DNA of 64,000 bases from Aggregatilinea lenta (lineage in GTDB: Bacteria; Chloroflexota; Anaerolineae; Aggregatilineales; Aggregatilineaceae), in contig NZ_BFCB01000001.1 of the NCBI RefSeq assembly GCF_003569045.1, positions 186,001 through 250,000 of the forward strand. The letters are read 5' to 3'. The notes beneath the pieces were generated by a model. It saw nothing but the letters and a program-made list of their open reading frames with translations. It searched no databases and was not told where the DNA came from. How positions within the stretch are numbered: position 1 is the first letter of the stretch; each line of letters opens with the position of its first letter. The position numbers were made by a program, and so were the translations under genes. Positions 1 through 8,156 of this stretch are shown here, piece by piece.

Positions 1-2
1 TG

Positions 3-1259
3 CTGCTTATCGTAGCCATCCTGGTCACAGCACTCGGCGTTTCGAGCGCGGCGGCCCAGGATAAAACCGTGGTCACGATCTACTTCCCCATCGCCGTTGA
101 CAGCCCCGTGACCGAAATCCTCGACGAATACACCGCCGCCTACGAGGCCGAAAATCCCGATGTCGACATCGTCTTCTCGTACGAAGGCGGCTACACCGAC
201 GTCCAGACCAAGCTGCGCACCGTGGCCGAAGGCGGCGGTGATTTGCCCGCTGGCGCGATCATGCTGGCGACGGATATCTTCGATGTCGCGAATGCCGGGC
301 TGGTCCAGCCGTGGGATGCCTACGTGGACGAAGACACCCTGAGCGACTACTTCGACGTGTGGCTGTCAAACAGCTATTACGACGCGGACGGCGACGGCAC
401 CGGCGAACTGTACGGGCTGCCGTTCCAGCGCTCGACCGTGCTGCTGTACTACAACGCCACGCTGCTGGCCGAAAATAACATGGAGCCGCCCGCCAACTGG
501 CAGGAACTGGCCGAAGACGCGCAGACCCTGACCACCGATACCCGCTGGGGCATCCTGATCCCCAACAGCTGGCCGTACTGGGAACTGCAGCCCTTCGCGC
601 TCGGCGCGGGCCAGAACCTCGTCGGCGACAGCGACACCGAGGTGTTCTTCAACAGTGACGCCGCCGTTGAGGCGCTCCAGTACTGGGTCGACCTCTACAC
701 CGTGTACAACGCGACGCCCGCCGGGGTCCAGAACAACTGGGGCGACGCGCCCGGCCTGTTCGCCAGCGGCGACGCGGCGATGATCGTGCACAGCACCGGC
801 TCTATGCCCGGCATCCTCTCCGCGGCGGACTTTGAAGTCAACGTGAGCGGCATCCCCGGCAAGGACGGCGGCCACTTCACGGTGCCCGGCGGCGGCAACC
901 TGTATCTGGTAGCGGGCATCGACGACGCGACCGCGCAGGCAATGGCCGACTTCGCGCTGTGGCTGACCTCACCGGAGCAGACCGTGGACTGGTCGATCCG
1001 CACGGGATACCTGCCGGTGCGCCAGAGCGCGCTGGAACTGGAAAGCTGGACCAGCTACGCCGCCGATACGCCGCAGGCCGCGCAGGCCGTCGCCACGCTC
1101 GATTCGGCGGGGCCGGAGCTGTCGGTGCAGTCCCTGGCGGACGTCCGCAACGCGTTGCACACGCACATCCTGGCCGTGTTGAACGGTGAGGAAGAACCCC
1201 AGGCGGCGCTCGACGCCGCCCAGGCCGAAGCTGACGAAATCCTGAGCATCTACCAGTAA
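3..1259 (+). CDS. Sugar ABC transporter substrate-binding protein (5' end cut off)
   Basis: Extracellular solute-binding protein of the SBP family 1 type, which captures a sugar or oligosaccharide and delivers it to the two permeases encoded just downstream. The true start lies before the window; position 3 is the first complete codon. The first visible residues form the hydrophobic part of a signal peptide (LLIVAILVTALGV), ending in SSAAAQD, a good cleavage site. A later in-frame GTG at 69 would remove the signal and is rejected. The body has the usual family 1 pattern, for example GLPFQRSTVLLYYN and WQELAEDAQTL. The substrate cannot be told from sequence. No matching ATPase gene is in the window; such importers often share a distant MsmX-type ATPase. 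Confidence 0.88.
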   Translation: MLIVAILVTALGVSSAAAQDKTVVTIYFPIAVDSPVTEILDEYTAAYEAENPDVDIVFSYEGGYTDVQTKLRTVAEGGGDLPAGAIMLATDIFDVANAGLVQPWDAYVDEDTLSDYFDVWLSNSYYDADGDGTGELYGLPFQRSTVLLYYNATLLAENNMEPPANWQELAEDAQTLTTDTRWGILIPNSWPYWELQPFALGAGQNLVGDSDTEVFFNSDAAVEALQYWVDLYTVYNATPAGVQNNWGDAPGLFASGDAAMIVHSTGSMPGILSAADFEVNVSGIPGKDGGHFTVPGGGNLYLVAGIDDATAQAMADFALWLTSPEQTVDWSIRTGYLPVRQSALELESWTSYAADTPQAAQAVATLDSAGPELSVQSLADVRNALHTHILAVLNGEEEPQAALDAAQAEADEILSIYQ

Positions 1260-1358
1260 GCACCACGAGCCAACACAGGGTCGGAGGCGTCCGCACAGCG
1301 CGGACGTCTCCGGCTTTGTTTATCCACAACGCGGCGTTCACCACAGAATGGGCCTGCC

Positions 1359-2351
1359 ATGACCTCAAGCGCTTCCGTTCGCACGCGGTGGCAGATGCGG
1401 CGGCCACGCATCCAATGGTTGCCCTACGTGCTGCTGCTGCCGACGCTTTACTTCGTCTTCCTCTTCACGGTCTATCCCACCTTTAAAGTCCTGCGCGACA
1501 GCCGGATCTACTACCACCCCAGCCGCCCGGATCGCCAGATGGTCACCGACCTCAAGCTGCCCGGCATTGACGAGGCAACGCGCAGCATTCGCGGGCCGAA
1601 TAACGTCGGGCTGGCCTACTTCCGCGCGATGGTCGAGCCAGATTCGCCCGAAGGCGAAACCTTCCGGCAGGTGATCGGCAACTCGGCGCTGTATGTCGTG
1701 GGCACGGTGCCAATCAGCATGATCCTGGCGCTGCTGTTTGCGCTGCTGGTCAACCGAAAAATGCGGGGTGTCGGCATCGCGCGGCTGGCGCTGTTTTATC
1801 CGACTGTGCTGCCGATGGTCAGCGCCGCGACGATCTGGCTGTTCTTTTTCACACCCGATTACGGCCTGTGGAACCAGTTGTTCAAGTTCTTCGGCTACGG
1901 CGGCCCGCAGAACTGGGTGATCAACCCCAAACTGGCGCTGTGGTCGCTGATTATCGTGGCGATCTGGAAGAATGCGGGCTACTTCATGATCTTCTATCTC
2001 GCCGGGCTGCAGGGACTGCCGGAGGATGTGTACGAGGCCGCCGCGCTGGACGGCGCAAACTGGTTCACGCAGTTGACGCGCATTACCGTGCCGCTGCTGC
2101 GCCGCACGACGCTGTTCGTCAGCGTGATCGCCATAATCGGGGCGTTCCAGCAGGTCGAGCACGCGCTGGTGATGACCTACGAGCTGGTCAGCGGTGAGGC
2201 GGACCTGCTGCTGTACGAGATCTACCAGCAGCGTTTCATCCAACAGGATTACGGTTTCGCCAACAGCCTGACGGTGGTGATGATCGCGATTCTGTTTGCG
2301 CTGACGCTGGCGAATGTCTTCCTCACGGAGCGGCAGGAATATGCAAACTGA
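1359..2351 (+). CDS. Sugar ABC transporter permease, MalF/UgpA type
   Basis: Integral membrane permease of a carbohydrate ABC importer, 330 residues, about six membrane segments, the first starting near residue 20 (LPYVLLLPTLYFVFLF). The cytoplasmic EAA loop that docks the ATPase is visible as EAAALDGANWFTQLTRITVP around residues 227-247. It has a long periplasmic stretch after the first helix, as in MalF-like partners. It follows the binding protein by about 100 bases and its last 11 bases overlap the next permease gene, so the two permeases should be co-translated. The specific sugar is unknown. Confidence 0.9.
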   Translation: MTSSASVRTRWQMRRPRIQWLPYVLLLPTLYFVFLFTVYPTFKVLRDSRIYYHPSRPDRQMVTDLKLPGIDEATRSIRGPNNVGLAYFRAMVEPDSPEGETFRQVIGNSALYVVGTVPISMILALLFALLVNRKMRGVGIARLALFYPTVLPMVSAATIWLFFFTPDYGLWNQLFKFFGYGGPQNWVINPKLALWSLIIVAIWKNAGYFMIFYLAGLQGLPEDVYEAAALDGANWFTQLTRITVPLLRRTTLFVSVIAIIGAFQQVEHALVMTYELVSGEADLLLYEIYQQRFIQQDYGFANSLTVVMIAILFALTLANVFLTERQEYAN

Positions 2352-3282
2352 GCGCGCGGCCCTCAACGCCTCGGCTGCCCGGCAGCCCCGTTCGTGGGGC
2401 GTGTGGGGCATCAACCTGCTCACCGTCACGCTGGCGCTGGTGTGGGCCATCCCGATTTTGTGGGCGACGATCGTGTCGTTCCGCCCGCCGAGCGACAACC
2501 TGGGCCGGGGCGACGTGTGGTTCGCCGACCGACTGACGCTGGACAGCTACGAAAAAGCGACCTCGCTGGCTCCGTTTTTCCCCAAATGGGAAGACGGCCA
2601 CCTGACGAACTCGTATTACACCAACACCATCGAGTTCACAGCGCTGACACTGGCCGTGCAACTCGTCACGGTGACGCTGGGCGGGTTCGTGTTCGCACAC
2701 TTCGAGTTCTTCGGCAAGCGCTTCCTGTTCGCCTTCATCCTGCTACAAATGATGATCCCCACGGCGATCCTGCTCGTGCCCAACTTCGTCACTATTCGCG
2801 AGTTTTCGACCGTGTACCTGGGCATCCCGAAGGCGCTCTACTACAAGGAATTTTCGCTGTACGACACGCCGCTGGCAATGGCGATGCCCTACTTCGGCTC
2901 GGCGTTCGGCACGTTTCTGATGCGTCAGGCGTTTCTGGGCGTCCCGCGCGATCTCGTGGACGCGGGTGTGGTGGACGGCTGCCGCTGGTATCACCTGCTG
3001 CGGCACGTCTATCTGCCCCCAAGCTGGCCGTCGCTGATCGCGTTCGGGATGGTGACGGTGAGCTTCCACTGGAACGAGCTGCTGTGGCCGCTGGTCGTCA
3101 CCAGCGACAAGGCCCGCCCGCTGACGATGGGCCTGCTGCGCTTCACACAGCTCACCGACATCGGCGCGCAGTGGAGCCTGATGATGGCCGCGACGCTGAT
3201 CATTGCCGCGCCGCTGCTGCTGCTGTTCATCATTTTCCAGCGGCAGTTTATCAGCAGCTTCCTGCATTCGGGGCTGAAGTAA
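2341..3282 (+). CDS. Sugar ABC transporter permease, MalG/UgpE type
   Basis: Second permease of the sugar importer, 313 residues with about six membrane helices, starting with NLLTVTLALVWAIPILWATI. The EAA-loop equivalent is degenerate (VDAGVVDGCRWYHLLRHVYLP). I chose ATG 2341, which overlaps the previous stop by 11 bases and follows GGAG at about 2327; an in-frame ATG at 2314 would add nine residues and cannot be excluded. Together with its two upstream neighbours it forms one importer operon. No clear hairpin terminator follows; a cluster of intergenic palindromes begins 30 bases downstream. Confidence 0.9.
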   Translation: MQTERAALNASAARQPRSWGVWGINLLTVTLALVWAIPILWATIVSFRPPSDNLGRGDVWFADRLTLDSYEKATSLAPFFPKWEDGHLTNSYYTNTIEFTALTLAVQLVTVTLGGFVFAHFEFFGKRFLFAFILLQMMIPTAILLVPNFVTIREFSTVYLGIPKALYYKEFSLYDTPLAMAMPYFGSAFGTFLMRQAFLGVPRDLVDAGVVDGCRWYHLLRHVYLPPSWPSLIAFGMVTVSFHWNELLWPLVVTSDKARPLTMGLLRFTQLTDIGAQWSLMMAATLIIAAPLLLLFIIFQRQFISSFLHSGLK

Positions 3283-3311
3283 CGGAGCAAGCAAGCGCAT
3301 AGGATTTCGTA

Positions 3312-3465
3312 GAGACCTCACCCCCGGACCCTCTCCAGTCGTCGCTGGAGAGGGGAGAAAACCACGATCCGATCCGTAGGGGCGGGGCTTGCTCCGTCCA
3401 TTTCTTCTCCGTCTTAGCGCAAGCGCGAGAAACGAAAAAGGGTAGAGCAAGCTCTACCCCTACGC
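3312..3465. repeat. Intergenic palindrome cluster (families R1 and R3)
   Basis: Contains one R1 unit at 3312-3360 (GACCTCACCCCCGG then a hairpin with CTCTCCAG and CTGGAGAG arms), one R3 unit at 3376-3399 beginning GTAGGGGCGGGGC, and a perfect 9-bp hairpin at 3440-3459 with arms GGGTAGAGC and GCTCTACCC. Related units recur at many intergenic sites in this window. Confidence 0.8.
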
Positions 3466-3490
3466 ACGAACCTGGCTGCGTCCCGACGAT

Positions 3491-4027
3491 CTAATCGAGG
3501 TCCGGCGGGCGGAAGTAGACCACCACATAGAGCTGCCCCAACAGCAGATGATCGCCATGCGCCACGGCGTAGGGGCGATGCGGGATCAGGCGCTGGCCGT
3601 TGAGGTAAGTGAAGTTGCTGCTGTCCAGGTCGGTGACGAGCAGTTGTTTTTCGCGGCGCTGAAGGCGGCAGTGCTGGCGCGAGACGCCGAGCGCTTTCGC
3701 GTCGTAGCGGCTGAGGTCGATCACCGGCTCACCGGCAGGGGCGGACGTGTCGCGCCCCAGCAGCACAGATGCTTCGATGGGGAAAAACAACTGCTGGCCG
3801 AGCGAGACAAACGCCAGCAGTACGATGTCGTCCTCTTTAAACAGCCGATCGCCCACGTTTTCCAGCGGCGGCAGCGGATGCGCCGCGACCGGCAGAACCG
3901 GGGGCTTTTCGAGGGACGCACCGCAACTGCGGCACGTGGTCCGGGCCGCGACGTTTGCGTATCCGCATTTCGGGCAGTGCACGCGCGGTGCATCCTGCGA
4001 TGACGGTTTTTGAACTGTGCCAGGCAT
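3491..4027 (-). CDS. FHA-domain protein with N-terminal zinc ribbon
   Basis: Predicted soluble phosphothreonine-binding adaptor of 178 residues. A C4 zinc ribbon sits at Cys18, Cys21, Cys32 and Cys35 (CPKCGY and CRSCGA). A proline-rich linker leads to a forkhead-associated domain at about residues 90-170, with the expected GR, SRQHC and YLNGQ signatures. Such proteins read Ser/Thr-kinase phosphorylation or dock on secretion machinery; no kinase or phosphatase gene is in the window, so the partner is unknown. I chose ATG 4027; GTG 4048 upstream would add seven residues. It lies just downstream of the mevalonate genes on the same strand but is separated by about 100 bases, so co-transcription is uncertain. 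Confidence 0.82.
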   Translation of the reverse strand: MPGTVQKPSSQDAPRVHCPKCGYANVAARTTCRSCGASLEKPPVLPVAAHPLPPLENVGDRLFKEDDIVLLAFVSLGQQLFFPIEASVLLGRDTSAPAGEPVIDLSRYDAKALGVSRQHCRLQRREKQLLVTDLDSSNFTYLNGQRLIPHRPYAVAHGDHLLLGQLYVVVYFRPPDLD

Positions 4028-4123
4028 ACCACCCACCCACCACCACACTTATATTAATTTTATTATATCGGCAGATGTCAGATTAGTCAGTAAGAATTTT
4101 CCAACCGGCGGATACATTAGCAT

Positions 4124-5125
4124 CTAGATCAGGTGCCCGCTCACCCATTGAATCCCCGGTCCGGGACGGTTGACCAGCACGTCCAGCACGCCGGGGACCG
4201 CGCGCAGCCGCGTGTCCAGATCCGCCGCGTCGTCTTCGCGGCAGAGCACGTGCACGTTCGCGCCCGCGTCGATGGTGAAGTACGCGCCGACGCCATCCGC
4301 GCGCGCTTCGCGCACGGCCAGCATGATCGCCACCGTCGCCGGGGACCAGTAGATCACGCTGGGGCGCGAACTCATCGCGACGGCGTGCATGCGGATCGCT
4401 TCCAGCTCGGTTTCCTCCCCGAACACGTCGAAATCCCGCGCGAGCAGCGCGTCGCGCACGACGGGCAGCGCGCGCTCGGCGGCGGCCAGCCGGGCGTCCG
4501 CGAACGGGCTGGACTCGACCAGCGCGTGCCCGCGCGTGGAGGCAACTTCCTTGTGCCCGGTCTGCACCAGCGCGATCAGGTCGCACAGATCCCAGTGATC
4601 GGGCGCGGCGATCTGCTCCGCGTAGGAGTCTTCGCTGCGGTCGCCCGCGTACCACTCCACGAAGCCCGCCGGGATCGAGCGCGCCGCCGAACCGGACCCC
4701 AGCCGCGCCAGCACAGTCAGCCCGCGCTCGTCCATGGCGACGCCTGCCGCCGCGATGCCCGCTGCCGACAGCGCCGCGAACGCCGACGCCGACGAGGCGA
4801 TGCCCGCGCCCGCCGGGAAGCTGTTCCGCGAGGCAACCCGCGCCCGCGTCGTGATTCCGGCCATCGAGCGCACGCGGTCGAGGTGCTCGCTGACGCGCCC
4901 GGCGGCTTTTTCGGCGGTTTCCATGCCCTCGATCACCACCTCGTCCCGTTCCAGGGCCGGATCGAAGGCCACGGTCGTGGTGGTCGTGGCGCGGTCCAGG
5001 TTCATCGAAATCGAGGCGTTCAGCGGCAGGCGCAGCGCGTCGTCCTTGCGGCCCCAATACTTAATAAAGGCGATGTTTGCGCATGCGACTGCCGTCGCTT
5101 TTCCGTCCGTAGCTTGCCCCACCAT
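4124..5125 (-). CDS. mvaD: (Di)phosphomevalonate decarboxylase
   Basis: GHMP-kinase-fold decarboxylase of the mevalonate route to isopentenyl units, 333 residues. Typical family motifs are visible: ANIAFIKYWG with Lys22 at residues 16-25, the glycine/serine loop SFPAGAGIASSASAF, and TIDAGANVHVL carrying the expected catalytic Asp. ATG 5125 is 8 bases after the mevalonate kinase stop, so the two are an operon. The classical enzyme acts on mevalonate 5-diphosphate. Some Chloroflexota relatives instead decarboxylate mevalonate 5-phosphate before an isopentenyl phosphate kinase step, and no phosphomevalonate kinase gene is present here, so the exact substrate is open. Confidence 0.85.
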   Translation of the reverse strand: MVGQATDGKATAVACANIAFIKYWGRKDDALRLPLNASISMNLDRATTTTTVAFDPALERDEVVIEGMETAEKAAGRVSEHLDRVRSMAGITTRARVASRNSFPAGAGIASSASAFAALSAAGIAAAGVAMDERGLTVLARLGSGSAARSIPAGFVEWYAGDRSEDSYAEQIAAPDHWDLCDLIALVQTGHKEVASTRGHALVESSPFADARLAAAERALPVVRDALLARDFDVFGEETELEAIRMHAVAMSSRPSVIYWSPATVAIMLAVREARADGVGAYFTIDAGANVHVLCREDDAADLDTRLRAVPGVLDVLVNRPGPGIQWVSGHLI

Positions 5126-5133
5126 CGTTAACG

Positions 5134-6138
5134 TCACTCCTCTTCGCGCCGGACTCCCGGCGCGCCCGGTGCAATCCGCACCACTTCGCCCCCGGCGGCT
5201 TCCAACGCCGCCTCGACCGCCGCGCGGCGATCCTCCGGCACGAGCGCGATCATGCAGTCGCCGCCGCCCGCGCCGCTCAATTTCGCGCCATACGCGCCCG
5301 CGTTTCGCGCCGCGAAAACCAGCGCCGCCGTCTGCGCTACGTCCACGCCGAGCGCGTGCGCCAGCCCGTGCTGCATATCCATCAACTCTCCCAGGCGCGC
5401 CCAGTCGCCCGCCTCGACCGCCGCGCGACCGTCGCGCGCGAGCTGCGCCATCACGTCGAAGATACCCGTCATGGCGGCAGGCCACGCCGCGAGGCGCTCA
5501 CCCACCCGCCGGACGTAGGTGCTGGTGTCCGCCTTGATGCCCGAATAGCCGACGACCAGCGGGGGCGGGGGCGCATCCAGCGGCGCGATCTGGCGCGGCG
5601 TGCCGTTGTCGTAAAACAGCGTGCCGCCGTAGATCGCCGCCGCGAGGTCGAAGCCGGACCCGGTGTGCTGCACGCGGTGGATCGCGTCGAAGCCAAGCTC
5701 GAACAGGCGCAGCGGCTCGATGTCGACGCCGTAGACCTGCGCCAGCCCGAACAGCGCGCTGGCGACCGTCGCGGACGAGCTGCCCAGCCCATACTGGCTC
5801 GAAAAATCGCTGTGCGTCTCGATCACCAGACCGCGCGGCAGACCGTACGCGTCGCGGAAGACGGCCAGCGCACTCTCGATGAAACGCGTGCCGCGTGCCA
5901 GCGCTTCGCCGCCCGCGAAGGCTTCCGCCAACCGGCCCTGCACCCGCTCCACACCCACGTCCGGCGCGGAAACGGTGAACGTATCGTCGCCGGGCGCGGC
6001 GAGGCTCAGCGTCATGTGCAGGCGCGCGTCCATCGCCGTGACGAGGCACGGGCGGTGATGCACGACGGCGTGCTCGCCGAGCAGCATGAGCTTGCTGGGC
6101 GCGGAAACGTAAACGGGCGTGGCGGCAAACTCAGTCAC
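5134..6138 (-). CDS. mvk: Mevalonate kinase
   Basis: ATP-dependent kinase forming mevalonate 5-phosphate, 334 residues, cytoplasmic, GHMP family. All three family motifs are visible: PSKLMLLGEHAVV near the N-terminus (Glu22, His23), the nucleotide loop YGLGSSSATVAS near residue 115, and AKLSGAGGGDCMIAL near residue 283. I chose GTG 6138 because AGGAG lies six bases upstream and the mature family start (VTEFAATPVYVSAPSK) follows directly; the longer frame to 6279 would run through the divergent promoter region. It is the first gene of a two-gene mevalonate operon, divergent from a TetR regulator. Confidence 0.92.
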   Translation of the reverse strand: MTEFAATPVYVSAPSKLMLLGEHAVVHHRPCLVTAMDARLHMTLSLAAPGDDTFTVSAPDVGVERVQGRLAEAFAGGEALARGTRFIESALAVFRDAYGLPRGLVIETHSDFSSQYGLGSSSATVASALFGLAQVYGVDIEPLRLFELGFDAIHRVQHTGSGFDLAAAIYGGTLFYDNGTPRQIAPLDAPPPPLVVGYSGIKADTSTYVRRVGERLAAWPAAMTGIFDVMAQLARDGRAAVEAGDWARLGELMDMQHGLAHALGVDVAQTAALVFAARNAGAYGAKLSGAGGGDCMIALVPEDRRAAVEAALEAAGGEVVRIAPGAPGVRREEE

Positions 6139-6246
6139 TGGCGGCTCCTGCTGGATTGGCGCGCTCGAAGTGTAGATCGTTTGGGGTGGGCGGGCAACGA
6201 AAAGTCGCTCTTGACGGCGCGCAAAATTCATTGTAGCCTGAACGTC

Positions 6247-6286
6247 GTTCAATGATGAACATCGTTCAATACAATACACCGTTCAA
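6247..6286. promoter_or_regulatory. Probable TetR operator between mvk and tetR
   Basis: A perfect inverted repeat GTTCA-ATGA-TGAAC lies at 6247-6260, followed by two more direct GTTCAA half-sites at 6264-6269 and 6281-6286, just before the tetR start. Clustered half-sites in a divergent region next to a TetR gene suggest an autoregulatory operator; whether mvk is also controlled is inference. Confidence 0.55.
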
Positions 6287-6298
6287 AAGGATGGGTCT

Positions 6299-6925
6299 AT
6301 GGAGCCGGATGGGCCACCCCGCCAAACTCGAACCGAACGCAGGAAAGCAGCCACGCGCGGCAAAATCGTGAACGCAGCCAGCCGCCTCTTCAGAGCGCAC
6401 GGCTTTGACGCGACCACGATGGAGCGCATCGCAGAAGAAGCGGACGTCGCCAAGGCGACGCTGTACAGCTACTTCTCGGCCAAGGAAGCGATCCTCAACG
6501 ACTATGTAAAGCAGGCGTTTCAGGAACAAAACGCCAACAAGCGCGCGCTGCTGCGGGATCTGCCGGATACGCGCGCACGCCTGACGGCGATCCTGAACGA
6601 GCTGATCAAGCGGGTGCAGGCACAACATGCCATCTTCGAAAAGTACCTCGCCTACCGGGTCCAGAATGTCGTCTCGCTGCATCCCCCGGAGGGCGGGACG
6701 GTCAAGAGCGACTTCGACTCATTGGCAGACGAGATCATCACGCTGGGACAGGCCGCGGGCGACATCCGCGCCGACCTGCCGCGCGACATGCTGATCGACC
6801 TGTTCGAGTTCGTGTTCGTCGAGATCGCCAAGCGATACTACATGCAGCCGGATGCATTCGATGCGCGCGCAGCGATTGAGCAGGGGGTGAGCCTGTACCT
6901 GAACGGCGCCAGCCCTGCCCCATAG
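6299..6925 (+). CDS. TetR/AcrR-family transcriptional regulator
   Basis: Ligand-responsive repressor of 208 residues. The N-terminal helix-turn-helix is clear at about residues 22-66: IVNAASRLFRAHGFDATTM followed by ERIAEEADVAKATLYSYF and SAKEAI, the standard TetR pattern. The C-terminal ligand-binding part (residues 80-208) is all-helical and not diagnostic of a ligand. ATG 6299 follows AAAGG. The upstream region holds repeated GTTCA half-sites, so autoregulation is likely. The hydrolase gene downstream is on the same strand after 72 bases and is a plausible target. Confidence 0.9.
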   Translation: MEPDGPPRQTRTERRKAATRGKIVNAASRLFRAHGFDATTMERIAEEADVAKATLYSYFSAKEAILNDYVKQAFQEQNANKRALLRDLPDTRARLTAILNELIKRVQAQHAIFEKYLAYRVQNVVSLHPPEGGTVKSDFDSLADEIITLGQAAGDIRADLPRDMLIDLFEFVFVEIAKRYYMQPDAFDARAAIEQGVSLYLNGASPAP

Positions 6926-6997
6926 ACCCGCTCCGCCTCGAACTCACCTCGATTATCCGCGCCTTCGGGCGCACCACGCCATGCAGGAGAAACCACC

Positions 6998-7927
6998 ATG
7001 CCTAGCATGAAAAGCCGTCTGGTCATCATGATGCTCAAGCGCGGTCATCTGTTACAGGGCCAGTTGAAGCGCCGGACCGTGATCGACATGAACACCTCGA
7101 TCCTCGACTACCGCGCGGAGACGGATCGCGCCGCCGGGCTGATCGGCAAGCCGCCGGAAGGGATCGACGTCGTGCCGGTCCAGATTGGCGACATATACGC
7201 CGAATGGATTCAGCCGCCCCAGGCTTCGCACGATAAGGTCATCCTCTACTTTCACGGCGGCGGCTACGTCTGCGGATCGTGCCGGGGGCACCGCCAGCAC
7301 GTCGCCAAGTTCGTGAAGGGCAGCGGCGTGCCCGCGCTACTGTTCGAGTACCGTCTCGCGCCGGAACACCCGTACCCAGCGGCACTCGACGACGCGCTGG
7401 CGGCGTATCGCTGGCTGCTCGATCAGGGCACCGATCCGTCACGCGTCGTCTTCGCCGGGGATTCGGCGGGCGGCGGGCTGGCCCTGGCGACGATGCTCGC
7501 CGCGCGCGATCAGGGCACGCCGTTGCCCGCAGGCGCGGCGGTGCTCTCGCCGTGGACCGACCTCAAGTGCACCGGGGACTCGATCCGCACGAAGGCGAAG
7601 GTCGATCCGTTCACGCCGAAAGGCGCGTGGCACGTTTTCAGCCACTACTACACCAAAGGCAGTGACGCGGGCCACCCCTGGATCTCGCCGCTCTACGGTG
7701 ACCTGAGCGGCCTGCCGCCCGTGCTCATCGCGGCGGGCGACTGCGACGGGCTGTTCGACGACTCGACGCGCTTCGTGGAGAAAGCGCAGCAGGCCGGAAC
7801 CGACGCGACGCTGATCGTCGGTGAGGGGCTGTTCCACTGCTATCCGGTCTGCGCGCCGATGTTCCCCGAAGCGACGCAGGCGATGGCCCAGATCTGCGCG
7901 TTCATCGCGGCGCACGCGGCAGGGTAA
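6998..7927 (+). CDS. Alpha/beta hydrolase, hormone-sensitive-lipase (GDXG) family
   Basis: Carboxylesterase-like enzyme of 309 residues. The oxyanion-hole motif HGGGYVCGS is near residue 86, the nucleophile elbow GDSAGGG near residue 154 (catalytic Ser about 156), the acid in AAGDCDGLFDD near residue 248, and the histidine in GLFHCYP near residue 279. This set is complete and typical of family IV esterases acting on short to medium acyl esters. No signal peptide is seen, so it is probably cytoplasmic. AGGAG precedes ATG 6998. It sits directly downstream of a TetR regulator and may be its regulated gene. The physiological substrate is unknown. Confidence 0.88.
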   Translation: MPSMKSRLVIMMLKRGHLLQGQLKRRTVIDMNTSILDYRAETDRAAGLIGKPPEGIDVVPVQIGDIYAEWIQPPQASHDKVILYFHGGGYVCGSCRGHRQHVAKFVKGSGVPALLFEYRLAPEHPYPAALDDALAAYRWLLDQGTDPSRVVFAGDSAGGGLALATMLAARDQGTPLPAGAAVLSPWTDLKCTGDSIRTKAKVDPFTPKGAWHVFSHYYTKGSDAGHPWISPLYGDLSGLPPVLIAAGDCDGLFDDSTRFVEKAQQAGTDATLIVGEGLFHCYPVCAPMFPEATQAMAQICAFIAAHAAG

Positions 7928-7946
7928 GACAGAGAGCAGGATCCTT

Positions 7947-8077
7947 CCGCTTTCTTTCGGGGAAAGAAAGCGGGCAAAGAAAGCCGCAGTTTGCCCTCGT
8001 TGCCTGTCGCGGAGCGCGACAGGCAACGGGGTCCAGGGGCCTGCGGTCCCTGGCAGGGGCGTGGGGGCAGCGCCCCC
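7947..8077. repeat. Run of four perfect hairpins between genes
   Basis: Four consecutive self-complementary units: 7947-7973 (arms CCGCTTTCTTTC and GAAAGAAAGCGG), 7999-8027 (13-bp arms beginning GTTGCCTGTCGCG, loop GAG), 8033-8053 (arms CCAGGG and CCCTGG) and 8063-8077 (GGGGGC and GCCCCC). The first may end hydrolase transcription, but there is no T-tract; the series looks like a mosaic intergenic repeat. Confidence 0.7.
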
Positions 8078-8156
8078 GCGCGGCCTTTCCTCGCAACATG
8101 ACGGGCACGCCAAAACACAGTAGAATCGGCCCAGCGCAGTCACCTTCTGGAAGCGT

